Assembly (NCBI GenBank): GCA_949130485.1
Contig: OX422189.1
Span: 3,656,720 to 3,720,719, forward strand
Direction of reading: 5' to 3'
From: Agelas oroides
Taxonomy: Eukaryota; Porifera; Demospongiae; Agelasida; Agelasidae
DNA length: 64,000 bases
Positions 46,101 through 53,052 of this stretch are shown here, in pieces. Every line of letters starts with the position of its first letter. Within the stretch, counting starts at the first letter, position 1. The notes below the pieces were generated by a model. It saw only the letters and a program-made list of their open reading frames with translations. It ran no database searches and was not told where the DNA came from. A program made the position numbers and the translations under genes.

Positions 46101-49100
46101 ATTTAGCACAGTTCCTGCACCAGTTCTCCACGTCATTGTAGTGCCCAGGCCAGTAAAAACGCTCTTTGAGACGGGCGAGTGTTTTGTCCATTCCCAAGTG
46201 AGCTGCACAAACACCCTCATGCAGATCCACCAGTACCTCCTCCTGTAAAGCCATTGGAACGACCAACTGCAGAGTCCTCTCCTTGTCAACTGGCCTCTCG
46301 TACCATCGCCACAGAAGACCATCTTTTACCAGCAACTGGTCCCAGAGTTGGAATAGGCGGCGGGAGGCAGGGCTCAAGGTCTTCACCTTGTCGGGGGTAG
46401 GCTTCTGGCCTGCTTCTTTCGACTGCAGTGCAAAGCCCATGGTGGCATCTGCAAGTTGTAACTGTCGAAGCTCATCCAGCGAGTGACGCTCGGACGGCAA
46501 TATTCCAGTGACGGCGACGAGTGCTGGAGCTGTGCTGTGGTTCTCTCGACCACACTGGGTACAAGGCAGACGAGACAGGGCGTCTGCATTTGTGTGTTTT
46601 CTGCCCCGCCGGTGCACAGTGTCGAAATCGAATTCTTGGAGCCTTTCAAGCCACCGTGCAAGTTGGCCTTCTGGTTCTTTGAAGTTGCGCAGCCAAGTTA
46701 GCGATCCATGGTCGGTGCGTAGAGTGAAGTGGTGGCCAGCGAGGTAGGGCCTAAACTGACGTGTGAAAAAGACAACAGCAAGTAGTTCTCGTCGCGTAAC
46801 ACAATACCGTCGCTCGGGCTTGCTCAATACGCGGCTGCCATACGCTACCACCCTTTCCATCCCATTGTCGTCAATCTGTGACAGTACAGCTCCAATACCA
46901 GTGTCACTTGCATCTGTGTCAAGGATGAAAGGACGGCTAAAGTTGGGGTGTGCCAACACAGGAGCGGTCGAGAGGTGGTGTCGCAGCTCCTCAAAGGCGC
47001 TTTGACAGTCAGCGGTCCAGTGGAAGGCCCTCGCACGCTCCGTCAGTCTGTGGAGTGGTTTGGCTATCCGTGCAAAGTCACGAATGAAACGCCGATAGTA
47101 ACTGGCAAATCCAAGGAATCGCTGCACTTCTCGGGTGGACAAGGGTATGGGCCAAGTTGCCACTTTCTCGATCTTGGTGGGGTCTGCAGCAACACCTTCC
47201 TCTGAAATTACATGGCCAAGGTACTGGACTTTTGGCTGGAAAAAAGCACACTTCGAGGACTTCAGCCTCAATCCAGCGTCTCGGAGGCGTTGAAACACTG
47301 CCTGCAGGTTCCGTAGGTGATCAACAAAGGTATGACCCAAAATAATGACATCGTCCAAGTAAACAAGACAGTGGGACCACTGTAGTCCAGCTAGGGCGAG
47401 GTCCATCAGCCGTTGGAAAGTCGCTGGGGCGTTACAGAGGCCGAACGGCATGACCTTGAACTCGAACAGCCCCTCGGTGGTACAAAATGCCGTCTTATGC
47501 CGATCCTCCTCTGCAACTTCCACCTGCCAGTACCCACTGAGCAAGTCGAGGGTGCTGAACCACTTCGATCCAGCCAGCGTGTCGAGGGTAGCATCAATGC
47601 GAGGTAAGGGGTAGGCATCCTTGCGTGTCACATCGTTCAACTTCCGGTAATCGACACAGAAGCGAGTCGTGCCATCCTTTTTCCTTACAAGGACAATGGG
47701 GGAGGCCCAAGGGCTAGTAGATCGCTGAATTACCTCCTGCTCGAGCATCTCATCCAGCAGTGTTCGCACCTCCTGTCTGCGGTAGGGCGGAATACGGCGG
47801 ACCGGTTGCCGAACTGGCGTGGCATCTCCGGTGTGAATGCTGTGACTCAGCTTGTCTGTCCTCCCCAGGTCACTGTTGGAGCTTGCAAAAATATCGGCAT
47901 ATGTTAAAAGGAGACTGTAGAACTGTTCCGTCTGCTCCATAGTCAGTCCCGCACCCTGTGTCTCCGCGAGTCCACGGAGCATCTCTTGCTTCTCCTGGGA
48001 AATGGTATCAGATCCAACATTACTAATGACAACCTCACCAAGTATGTCTACCAACTCCAGGACTGCCACCTCCGTCCCCTTGAACAGTTGGACAGGTTCC
48101 GCCCTCGGGTTGAGGAGACGAACGGGAACTCGACTCGTATTTGCGTTCACAAGTGCTCGTGCCACAAGAGCAGGTACTCGCTTCTCCTGAGTTCCAGGGT
48201 GGTATTTGAATAGTCTCTAGTGCTCGAACACAGGGGTTGGCGTTCTGTTTTGGCTGGTTTGCCTCCACGAGTGGTAGAATACACCCCCGGTCACCAAGGG
48301 AGAGCTTTTTCTCGCCCAAATCAATGTTCGCCCTGTACTTATGGAGAAAATCAATGCCCAGGATTGCTTCTGTGGTTAGTGTACTCACCACGACCACATC
48401 CATTGGGAGCTTCTCTCCTGCTAAGTCTATCTCCACCTGAGCGCAACCAAGGACCGGCAACGGTGATCCATCAACACCAACAAGCCGCGGGTTCGACCAA
48501 GGTTTCATGCAGTGACTCGGTACACGCACGTTCGGCATTGCTCCTCGCCCAGGCGTCGTCTCGCAGCAGGGACACTGCCGCGCCGGTATCCACCAGGAAT
48601 GAGGTCTGGGCGCCATTCACTGTTCCCTCGAGTCTGTAGCCACCTGTAGAAGTAACTGGAGAAATAACAACTTTACGATCATGAGCCATTTGCTTTTCAC
48701 CCTCAGACGCTCGGCTCTTCGCGCCGAGGGTTTCTAGTTTCCCTGAGGCTGTCGCCCCAGTCGGCAGTTCCTGGCCACATGGCCTCTCTTGCCGCATCTC
48801 CAACACAGACCGTCAAATCCGGCAGACCTACTGGCGACCGGCGTCCTTGCCCTTTCCGATCCTCTCGCCACGGTGGATTCGGCGGATCGCTGACTGTGGG
48901 TCCTCGCCGCGTTAACATCCCACGGTCGTTTTCGCTCGGCTGTCGGGCGTTCGTTCGTAGGTGCTCGTCCTTGCTCAAGTTTCTCCACCCTCTCGACGAG
49001 CTTTTCCACCAACGTCACAAGTTTTTCTTGTGAGTTGACTGGAGCGACAGTGGTCTCGTCCGCCACCTCTACACCCGAAACTCCTAATCCGCATCCCTTC

Positions 49101-50326
49101 GGCGGCAAATAGGTCTCGATTTCCAAAGTCGCGCTCACTGCCGCGTCCAGTGTCTCCGGGCACTTCTGTCTTACACTGAAAGCAACTTGTGGATGCTCCA
49201 AATTTTGCAGGTACACATTGAGGGCTAAGCGTTCTCTCGCCTTGTCCTCCAAGTCGGGAAATGCGTGGTCCGCGAGCTGTTTCAAGTCCTCGGCAAAATC
49301 TGCCCATGCCTCCGTCTTCTTTTTACGGCGTGTCTGGAACTCGGCCTGGTAACGGCTCTTGCGACTCTTGGGCTCGAATCTCTCGGTAAGGGCCTTTTTC
49401 GCCTCCTTAAAGTCCGCCCGTGTTTCCTCCGATAACCGTTGAAATGCTATCTGGGCGCGCCCAGTCAGACGTACCTTCAGCCATTTCAGCTTCTGCGCTG
49501 CGTCCCAGCCGTTCACGTCGGCCACACTTTCAAAGTGGTATGCCCACTCTTCCCACCTGCCTTCGCCATTAAAGGGTTCAGGAAGTACTAGCGGTCTCGC
49601 AGCCATTCTCTTTCGCAGGGATCCTGCCGACTACGCCAATTGTAGCGTGGCTCACAAATCAACTCGCCGTTCGGCGCAAACAGTAAACGGTGCAAAATAG
49701 TTATTATTTGGTGCGAGCAATAGCAAGAGAATCTGTCCAGAAAGTAAGTGTGCCTACTTATATACAAAACAGAACACATGATGAAAAGTATGATGACAAA
49801 TGGTGTGAGCTATACCACAACAGACAGGGGGATGGAGATGTACAGGAAATGTAGAGGTGACAACGAAAACATGGGAGGAGAAGGCCATTGAGTGAAAAGA
49901 ACCACCATGTAGCAAAATACACACTGAGATAAGCAGCATGCAGATGTACAAATAAGGCCATAAGGTGGTTTAACAGTATACATAAATGAAAAATCATTAC
50001 AAACTAATTGATACACTATATAGACAACATATTAAGTTCAACAGTTAACATATGTTACAATGGCTACCAAGTGCTATACACAACACAAGCAGTAAGCACT
50101 AGTGCCACTAGTCTAGTGGTTGTTGTACAGGACTTAGTACTCATAGTGCATTCTTTCATTCCTCCCCAAGGCCAGCTTCCGGTACCGCAGTACTGATGAA
50201 GTGGTAAGAGAGTACCCAGTGGACACTGCAGCTAATGAAGATGGATCTGAGAGCCAGCCCTTCATCGAGGAATCAAAGTGCCAGAGTCCAACTACTGCAC
50301 CAACACACACCATCAAGAAAGACTAA
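28161..50326 (+). CDS. Seven-TM receptor, cAMP-receptor-like (Dicty_CAR) type, 14 exons
   Basis: Exons: 28161-28211, 29376-29428, 31116-31170, 31500-31556, 31928-32006, 32206-32293, 32757-32846, 34452-34517, 34762-34840, 36457-36504, 37096-37178, 38178-38251, 38385-38455, 50171-50326. Every junction has GT/AG and compatible phase; the sum is 1,050 nt, 349 codons plus stop. The N-terminus is short (MDACPLFRNFSAGDLYL). TM1 (SFIGSLLVIGLIWLF) spans exons 2-3, TM2 exon 4, TM3 exons 5-6, TM4 exon 7. Exons 7-8 give the second-loop signature GPSGAWCWI; TM5 is in exon 9, TM6 exon 11, TM7 exons 12-13, and the last exon is a hydrophilic tail. This signature is typical of cAMP-receptor-like GPCRs; the ligand is unknown. 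Its last intron is 11.7 kb and holds a P-like transposon and a full-length Ty3 element. Confidence 0.85.
31081..31110. repeat. (CT)n tract at GPCR intron 2 acceptor
   Basis: Fourteen or so CT units run directly into the CCCCAG acceptor of exon 3 and form its polypyrimidine tract, so length variation here could alter splicing. Confidence 0.85.
31640..31888. mobile_element. MITE with ~38-bp near-perfect TIRs, in GPCR intron 4
   Basis: The left end starts AAGAGCGCATAAGAACGGGC and the right end is its inverted complement over about 38 bp, with the pair GCTAGAGTAAGAGTGTG / CACGCTCTTACTCTAGC at the inner edge. A diverged second copy lies at 37311-37564. No clear target duplication was found. Confidence 0.8.
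32404..32640. repeat. Dispersed repeat, copy A (GPCR intron 6)
   Basis: Starts AACCCTCGTTCCCAGGCCCC and runs through AGAGAGGACTTAATCAAACG to TAAGTCAGAGAAGAAG. It is homologous to 57599-57960, which has the same order of segments but is interrupted by a 102-bp MITE. Copy A is therefore the empty-site paralogue. Confidence 0.75.
32913..33463. mobile_element. mariner-type MITE, 551 bp, TA duplication
   Basis: The left end CCGTAAACTCTGGTTATTAG and the right end (complement CCGTAGACTCTGGTTAATAA) are inverted and flanked by TA on both sides, with GCATGC-containing subterminal sequence shared. It lies in GPCR intron 7. The frames at 32999-33314 inside it are not recognisable as transposase. Confidence 0.75.
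33549..33919. mobile_element. Mutator-like MITE, 371 bp, 9-bp TSD
   Basis: Begins TAGCCATGTTCCCAGG and ends CCTGGGAATGAGGCTA, with a second inner inverted pair (CGGGGAGAGCCTGGTAT near 33591, ATACCAGGCTCTCCCCG near 33849). The flanks GCCAGATAG (33540-33548) and GCCAGATAT (33920-33928) match at 8 of 9. Located in GPCR intron 7. Confidence 0.8.
35777..36415. mobile_element. Possible 640-bp TIR element in GPCR intron 9
   Basis: Outer ends CTACCATAGATCCGGAAATTTTCGT and the complement of CTACCACAGATCTGGAAATTTTTGT are inverted. Inside, 36135-36303 is flanked by TAGCCTCATTCCCC and GGGGAGAGGCTA, resembling the Mutator-like MITE family. No target duplication was confirmed for either. Confidence 0.5.
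37311..37564. mobile_element. Second, diverged copy of the 31640-31888 MITE
   Basis: Shares AAGTGCGCATAAGAATGGG at the left, CACTCTTACTCTAGCTGCTC near the right, and the central block AAAATTATTGAACC...ACTATTTTTAGTA with the copy at 31640-31888. Located in GPCR intron 11. Confidence 0.75.
37640..37800. repeat. GGGTGCCT-rich repeat
   Basis: The phrase ATGGGTGCCTA or GGGGTGCTTATT recurs about six times, ending CCCCAATTTTACGGTAG. It looks like a short dispersed element in GPCR intron 11; boundaries are unclear. Confidence 0.5.
38513..38567. mobile_element. 55-bp Mutator-like micro-MITE, 9-bp TSD
   Basis: TAGCCTCATACCCGGGCC at the left and GGATACGAGGCTA at the right, flanked by AGACCCTCC (38504-38512) and AGACCCTTC (38568-38576), 8 of 9 matching. 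Same termini as the MITEs at 33549 and 57722. Confidence 0.7.
38948..39499 (+). CDS. Second gene of the P-like element
   Basis: A 183-codon ATG frame. From about codon 45 on it reads SATVISGTLAY..TEWMRLINRGGLYQVND, then a helical acidic stretch and FANSLLEQYKQSKKRTTLKSKALRN. TxWxxLINRGGL is a block I associate with C-terminal parts of transposon proteins in sponges and cnidarians, but I cannot name the family. It converges on the transposase gene and lies wholly within the element's inverted repeats. The first ~45 codons may belong to a different frame because of small indels. Confidence 0.5.
   Translation: MYGEERRSYLVMSTQKSSVCPVLLSTHSITVQESATVISGTLAYATEWMRLINRGGLYQVNDMLFREMELEFRKHVRSSNLQMGHLPSRDNVIKAILENDGVLFQWCLLSTDLEEAEEQQLLPMIVEVYVTTRGFSFANSLLEQYKQSKKRTTLKSKALRNTLQKADDEVALQYKQTHTYTLI
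39630..42623 (-). pseudogene. P/THAP9-like transposase, split and broken
   Basis: Minus-strand blocks in order: LPQGWTNLNKEGGIALCKFN ... SSDLTWQSCIHGHPV and CQGNPDHRFIPLQKERQGIF (about 42500-42190); ETIRHTSCEILTRNERC (42120-42060); a coiled stretch with MSVDEQLHDDLLRVM (41931-41760); LSASAYNTLRNSGCLRLPSD, DRTLWDYSHC, VVLIYDEMYVRENLVYHK and VGFVDLGDINNHLA (41660-41370); GLGFKVLALVADGASPNQKFF (about 41170-41110); a further exon at 40909-40571; and LCQDQLEQYFGKQRQRGG (39890-39830). These follow the order of P/THAP9-like transposases seen in invertebrate transposons. An in-frame TGA at 41673-41671 (after TMIKW) and frame changes between blocks, some of which are probably introns, prevent an intact product. 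Confidence 0.65.
43710..43945. repeat. Long palindrome beside minisatellite
   Basis: Symmetric about 43827/43828. The core 43795-43860 is a perfect 66-nt palindrome (33-bp arms, centre GAATACATGTATTC). Outside it, CTATGATTCAGTATCAGGAATATA (about 43734) is mirrored near 43890-43911, and the flank CACTGTGACTCCAGTGGCCC is the inverted form of the minisatellite unit that begins at 43918. Confidence 0.85.
43918..44475. repeat. 45-bp minisatellite, ~12 copies
   Basis: The unit contains GGGGAGCCACTGGAGTCACA then GTAGTTGATCAAGAAGGTGGG. Because 45 is a multiple of three, long frames persist on both strands (for example DSSGSPTPTFLINYC repeated on the minus strand); these are by-products of the repeat. 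Confidence 0.9.
44560..44978 (-). repeat. 3' LTR of the Ty3 element
   Basis: 419 bp, identical to the other LTR except at 44841 (T versus C) and 44909 (C versus A). Minus-strand frames inside it are repeated in the other LTR and are not genes. Confidence 0.95.
44979..44992 (-). other. Polypurine tract
   Basis: On the minus strand, AAGAGGGGAGC lies directly before the 3' LTR, the expected place for plus-strand DNA priming. Confidence 0.7.
45016..48165 (-). CDS. Ty3/gypsy pol: RT, RNase H, integrase
   Basis: An uninterrupted frame of about 1,049 codons (the true polyprotein begins further upstream). RT: FCVDYRKLND (about residues 169-178) and the catalytic YLDD (269-272). RNase H: DTDAS at 416-420. 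Integrase: zinc-binding H-H-C-C (656-689) and catalytic D718, D778, E814 (ATDILGPF, SDQGRQFES, GMVERFNR). The GPF-containing C-terminal module follows (GPFKVVSRLSDVTYRI), and the frame ends in a basic proline-rich tail. There is no chromodomain. The element copies itself through an RNA intermediate. Confidence 0.95.
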   Translation of the reverse strand: MARALVNANTSRVPVRLLNPRAEPVQLFKGTEVAVLELVDILGEVVISNVGSDTISQEKQEMLRGLAETQGAGLTMEQTEQFYSLLLTYADIFASSNSDLGRTDKLSHSIHTGDATPVRQPVRRIPPYRRQEVRTLLDEMLEQEVIQRSTSPWASPIVLVRKKDGTTRFCVDYRKLNDVTRKDAYPLPRIDATLDTLAGSKWFSTLDLLSGYWQVEVAEEDRHKTAFCTTEGLFEFKVMPFGLCNAPATFQRLMDLALAGLQWSHCLVYLDDVIILGHTFVDHLRNLQAVFQRLRDAGLRLKSSKCAFFQPKVQYLGHVISEEGVAADPTKIEKVATWPIPLSTREVQRFLGFASYYRRFIRDFARIAKPLHRLTERARAFHWTADCQSAFEELRHHLSTAPVLAHPNFSRPFILDTDASDTGIGAVLSQIDDNGMERVVAYGSRVLSKPERRYCVTRRELLAVVFFTRQFRPYLAGHHFTLRTDHGSLTWLRNFKEPEGQLARWLERLQEFDFDTVHRRGRKHTNADALSRLPCTQCGRENHSTAPALVAVTGILPSERHSLDELRQLQLADATMGFALQSKEAGQKPTPDKVKTLSPASRRLFQLWDQLLVKDGLLWRWYERPVDKERTLQLVVPMALQEEVLVDLHEGVCAAHLGMDKTLARLKERFYWPGHYNDVENWCRNCAKCAMRKTPAPKARAPLQSIKAGYPMQIVATDILGPFPESTNGNNYILVVGDYFTHWVEAYAIRNQEAVTVANKLTNEFFFRFSLAEQLHSDQGRQFESQVIAEVCKLLGIHKSCTTPYHPQSDGMVERFNRTLLNMLAITAEKHPFDWESQLRPLCLAYNTSAHPTTGYSPFFLMYGRQVRMPIDIMFGTPTPDTASPSEYADDLCKRLEKAYQQVREQMGHQLDRQKELYDRKVHGKLFEAGDLVWLFSPVVSRGCPKKLHRPWTGPFKVVSRLSDVTYRIQNVQSRRNRLVVHFNRLKACPPHMRLNQEKAPLQHHQHSLPPEPVGSNLEIIDDPDYRSELRYPRRQRRPPDYLHSFISH
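48166..48806 (-). pseudogene. Ty3 protease region with two frame breaks
   Basis: The aspartic protease starts in the -1 frame relative to gag, with FLVDTGAAVSLL near 48600, and continues in another frame with VGVDGSPLPVLG and AILGIDFL. The first break lies between about 48493 and 48560, the second at a CCC run near 48195-48205, after which the pol frame opens. Both look like single-base insertions relative to a continuous frame. With LTRs this similar, either the copy was born defective or these are sequence errors. Confidence 0.75.
48734..49606 (-). CDS. Ty3/gypsy gag
   Basis: 290 codons from the ATG at 49606. The N-terminal two thirds is the usual retrotransposon capsid fold region (FNGEGRWEEWAYHFE, then ALTERFEPKS), followed by a charged linker and a single CCHC zinc knuckle CWRCGKRGHVARNC just before the stop. 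It lacks any breaks. The product packages element RNA. Confidence 0.95.
   Translation of the reverse strand: MAARPLVLPEPFNGEGRWEEWAYHFESVADVNGWDAAQKLKWLKVRLTGRAQIAFQRLSEETRADFKEAKKALTERFEPKSRKSRYQAEFQTRRKKKTEAWADFAEDLKQLADHAFPDLEDKARERLALNVYLQNLEHPQVAFSVRQKCPETLDAAVSATLEIETYLPPKGCGLGVSGVEVADETTVAPVNSQEKLVTLVEKLVERVEKLEQGRAPTNERPTAERKRPWDVNAARTHSQRSAESTVARGSERARTPVASRSAGFDGLCWRCGKRGHVARNCRLGRQPQGN
48737..48743 (-). promoter_or_regulatory. -1 ribosomal frameshift slippery site GGGAAAC
   Basis: On the coding (minus) strand gag ends CAG GGA AAC TAG. The heptamer G GGA AAC fits the X XXY YYZ rule and directly precedes the stop codon (48736-48734). Slipping back one base opens exactly the frame that encodes the protease (GKLETLGAKS...). 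A downstream RNA structure was not assessed. Confidence 0.8.
49621..49638 (-). other. Primer-binding site, tRNA-Ser type
   Basis: Two bases inside the 5' LTR the minus strand reads TGGCGTAGTCGGCAGGAT, the complement of a tRNA 3' end ATCCTGCCGACTACG plus CCA. That matches animal tRNA-Ser (AGA/TGA isoacceptors, which begin GTAGTCG) over all 18 nt as I recall it. Confidence 0.8.
49641..50059 (-). repeat. 5' LTR of the Ty3 element
   Basis: 419 bp, TG...CA ended, next to the PBS. The adjacent ATGGC at 50060-50064 is the second target duplication. Confidence 0.95.
50171..50326 (+). CDS. Last exon of the GPCR gene
   Basis: CCCCAAG acceptor, then 51 codons of charged cytoplasmic tail (ASFRYRSTDEVVREYP ... 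THTIKKD) and TAA at 50324-50326. Phase 0 matches exon 13, which ends WSTIK. It starts only 111 bp beyond the 5' LTR of the minus-strand Ty3 element (106 bp past the target duplication), so the insertion lies close to the splice acceptor and branch region. Confidence 0.8.
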   Translation, partial: ASFRYRSTDEVVREYPVDTAANEDGSESQPFIEESKCQSPTTAPTHTIKKD

Positions 50327-51360
50327 TCCCCATGAAGTTCACTGTGGTTGCTAACAATTTTTATAATACCGGTATTATAGAATGCTCTCCATTGTATTAA
50401 CTTACAAAATGTACTTGTCTCTGTATCATTGTTGTTTTTACTGTGAAATGATTCAGAATCTGATACGTAAAGTATCGAGTGCAAAACTTTATGCAACTGA
50501 TGATCAACCCCGTACCTTGATTTAAACTGAATGCTGCACATCTCAGTATGAAGAGTATATAGCATCTTTAGCACGGTAATCTTTAACTAGAGGCCGTGCC
50601 CCATGCAGGTATACGGTATACAATCGAATTATCGGCGCTGATAGTATCGTTGGCGATCGCAAATCGGGCGCTATATATGCTCAACTAATGCGAGTTGGCC
50701 GTAAGTGACTTATACTGCACTACGTACGGTATAGCCTCAGAACCGACCTGGGAGGCTGTGGGAGTAGCTCCCAGATCCCCCTAAATGCTTCTGCACTTTG
50801 CGCAGAAGTTCGTACAAACTTACGTATAGTGTGCCTATGCTGTTCCCTAGCATCGACGGTGTCCTGGCTACGCCACTGGCTTTATATTGTGACAGTGTCT
50901 GGAAATTGAACAGTAAGATATCTCCTACTATGCTGCAGAAACAAACTGAACTTGAGCACCAACAAAAACAGTCCCGACTCCTCACGTCAGTGATTTAGCG
51001 AAAGGAGGGTGTACGATGTTAGGCGCCATAATACTGAATAATGTAGATCGAGCTCACAGGAATTTACTACCTGCATGCCATCAATTTGTCCAGACTGATG
51101 CAGTAGGTTTAATGCACATTTCTTTACTTCTATGAAGTATACGTACTTCCAATCCTACACATCTTGGCTGCATGCGTATAAAAGTACTTGTTGCTTCACT
51201 TATAAACACTAAATTGCAATTACAGATGAAAGGCACTGAAGTGCCAAACCCTCGGCGCAGTAGTGCATGTGATTGTACTTGTGTGTTAACTAGAATTGAT
51301 CACTGTCTCGTGAACAATAGTATCCATGACGTTTGCTCTCGAGTTGATATGTATATAAGT

Positions 51361-51494
51361 AACAGCATGGTTTCGAGTGCAATTTGGGATTAATAGCACG
51401 AGTGAATGGCTATTAATTGCACGAGGCGAAGCTGAGTGCAATTATGCCATTCATGAGTGCTATTAATCCCAAATTGTACGAGAAAACATGCTGT
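51361..51494. repeat. 134-bp inverted repeat (MITE-like)
   Basis: Arms of about 57 bp (51361-51418 and 51436-51494) pair as AACAGCATG...GGGATTAATAGCAC with GTGCTATTAATCCC...CATGCTGTT, with a GC-containing loop. No target duplication was identified. Confidence 0.75.
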
Positions 51495-52444
51495 TCCTTG
51501 TTAATCATAAACTTCGCCTAGTTTACAGTATGCTATAATAACTATGAGTATGTATGTAATGTGGTGGTTTATAGTATACAAGTATACAGTAAACTGTATA
51601 GTTTACACCAAATTGTTGTCAGTTACAAGTTACTAGTTTACATAATGTTAATATAGTTTACAGCAAATTGCTACTGACCAATCAGTGAGCTATTACACCT
51701 TGCACAGTTATGTAGTTTTTGTACTTTTTGTCCAATCAGAAGCTTTTCTACCTGTGCAATTACAAAAATAATTGCACACTTTTCTATGGGAGTAAATGTA
51801 TTGACACTAAATAAGTATATGATTAGGCATGATATCAATTCATTCCTAACTCAGTAACTGTCTGTCCTCGAATCTGTTCTGACAGCTAAGCACTTGGGCC
51901 TAATATTAACACAGTGCAGACTCTCTCATGCTTGCCCGTGAGTGCGCATTCTGTTTTGTTCCTGCCTATGCAAAGTTCGCTCACTAGTTTCCAACGCTCT
52001 TACACAGGCCTTGTGCAACTTATCTTTAGCTTTCCTAGCTAATTTCACACTATCTGATTCTACTGATCTCATACGCTTTCTGCTTTTCGTTTGGATCCAG
52101 ATTCATACGCATGCGCGTTTTCCGCGGAGTAAAAAATGGCCGACTTATCAGATCATGTAGCTGTACCCCTGGAAACGCTCTAGCTTCGCAACGAAGCAAT
52201 TTCAGAGAAAATCGCTTAAATTTTCGACCTTCATCTGCCGCTGAGAAGATTAGTATCGTTTGTGGCACGAATAATCCCGTGAAAAGTGAGATGTTGAGTA
52301 ACAGACACACACACACACACACAGACACACAGACCAAGTACTGTAACCCTCGCTGCGCAAGCGCGCCGAGGGTTAATTATAATTCTGTATACTTCACTGG
52401 TGTTTCAGTAATCACTGTAATGGCTGCACTCCATACAGTATTAC

Positions 52445-52760
52445 TAGTCTCGCATAGCCAGACTCTCGCAGGGAGGGAGAGTCTGGTCAACTACCCATAT
52501 AAGACTTGTTCCAACACCCACCCCAACTGGGGTGGGCGATAAGTGCCTTCGCGGCCACAGCGTTTATATTGTGCAGCTATAATAGCGATGTGTCAAGTAA
52601 ACGAAGCCTCACTCACACTAGACAAGCTGCAATTATCGCGAAGCAATGTAAACTCTGTGGTGCGCACCTACTTATCGCCCACCCCAGTTGGGGTGGGTGT
52701 TGGAACATGGGCAGTTGACCAGACTCTCCCTCCCTGCGAGAGTCTGGCTACGCGAGACTA
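52445..52760. mobile_element. Mutator-like MITE, 316 bp, perfect 9-bp TSD
   Basis: Ends TAGTCTCGCATAGCCAGACT and the complement of TAGTCTCGCGTAGCCAGACT, with an inner inverted pair CCCACCCCAACTGGGGTGGG. Perfect 9-bp duplications CAGTATTAC at 52436-52444 and 52761-52769. Confidence 0.9.
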
Positions 52761-52810
52761 CAGTATTACACACACAGCATAAGTTTTAAGTCAACTTTGT
52801 CTCATGCCCA

Positions 52811-52852
52811 GACCCCACCCCTCACGGACCACCCCTCGTGAGGGGTGGGGTC
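52811..52852. repeat. Perfect 16-bp hairpin
   Basis: GACCCCACCCCTCACG and its exact complement separated by 10 nt, about 200 bp upstream of the ANK-ROC start codon. Could be a tiny MITE or an extruding structure. Confidence 0.8.
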
Positions 52853-53052
52853 CGTGCACCTGAGCACAGTCTTTTGGCTTCAGGAAGTGTTTACAGATAC
52901 GTATCCCCGGGCGTTGCCCTCAGGAATTACTACAATGTAAACACTTCTAACGGTCGTGACCGAACTTCACTTGCTGAGTGTATAATTATATGGCCGTAGT
53001 ATGGACTTCCGGCGTTCCAGGATGCACTCAGTAAAGCTGTACGGAAGAGTTC

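Larger units (their letters stand above)
44560..50059 (-). mobile_element. Full-length Ty3/gypsy LTR retrotransposon, 5.5 kb, very young
   Basis: Two 419-bp LTRs (44560-44978 and 49641-50059) start TGTAGC and end GTTACA on the plus strand and differ at only two positions (44841/49922 and 44909/49990). A perfect 5-bp target duplication ATGGC flanks the element (44555-44559, 50060-50064). Transcription is on the minus strand: PBS, gag, protease, RT, RNase H, integrase, PPT. No envelope frame follows the integrase. It sits in the last intron of the GPCR gene in antisense orientation. Two small frame breaks in the protease region make this copy defective as assembled. Confidence 0.95.
50327..53052. 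other. Intergenic region between GPCR and ANK-ROC genes
   Basis: Holds the GPCR 3' UTR and the ANK-ROC promoter. Contents I can define are the inverted repeats listed separately (51361-51494, 52445-52760, 52811-52852), a short (CA)n at about 52300-52320 and a CCCTCGCTGCGC...GCGCCGAGGG hairpin near 52347-52375. No further gene is recognised. Confidence 0.55.

Noticed and set aside
44560..50059. Endogenous retrovirus with envelope
   Set aside because: No frame lies between the integrase end (45016) and the 3' LTR; this is an env-less Ty3/gypsy retrotransposon.
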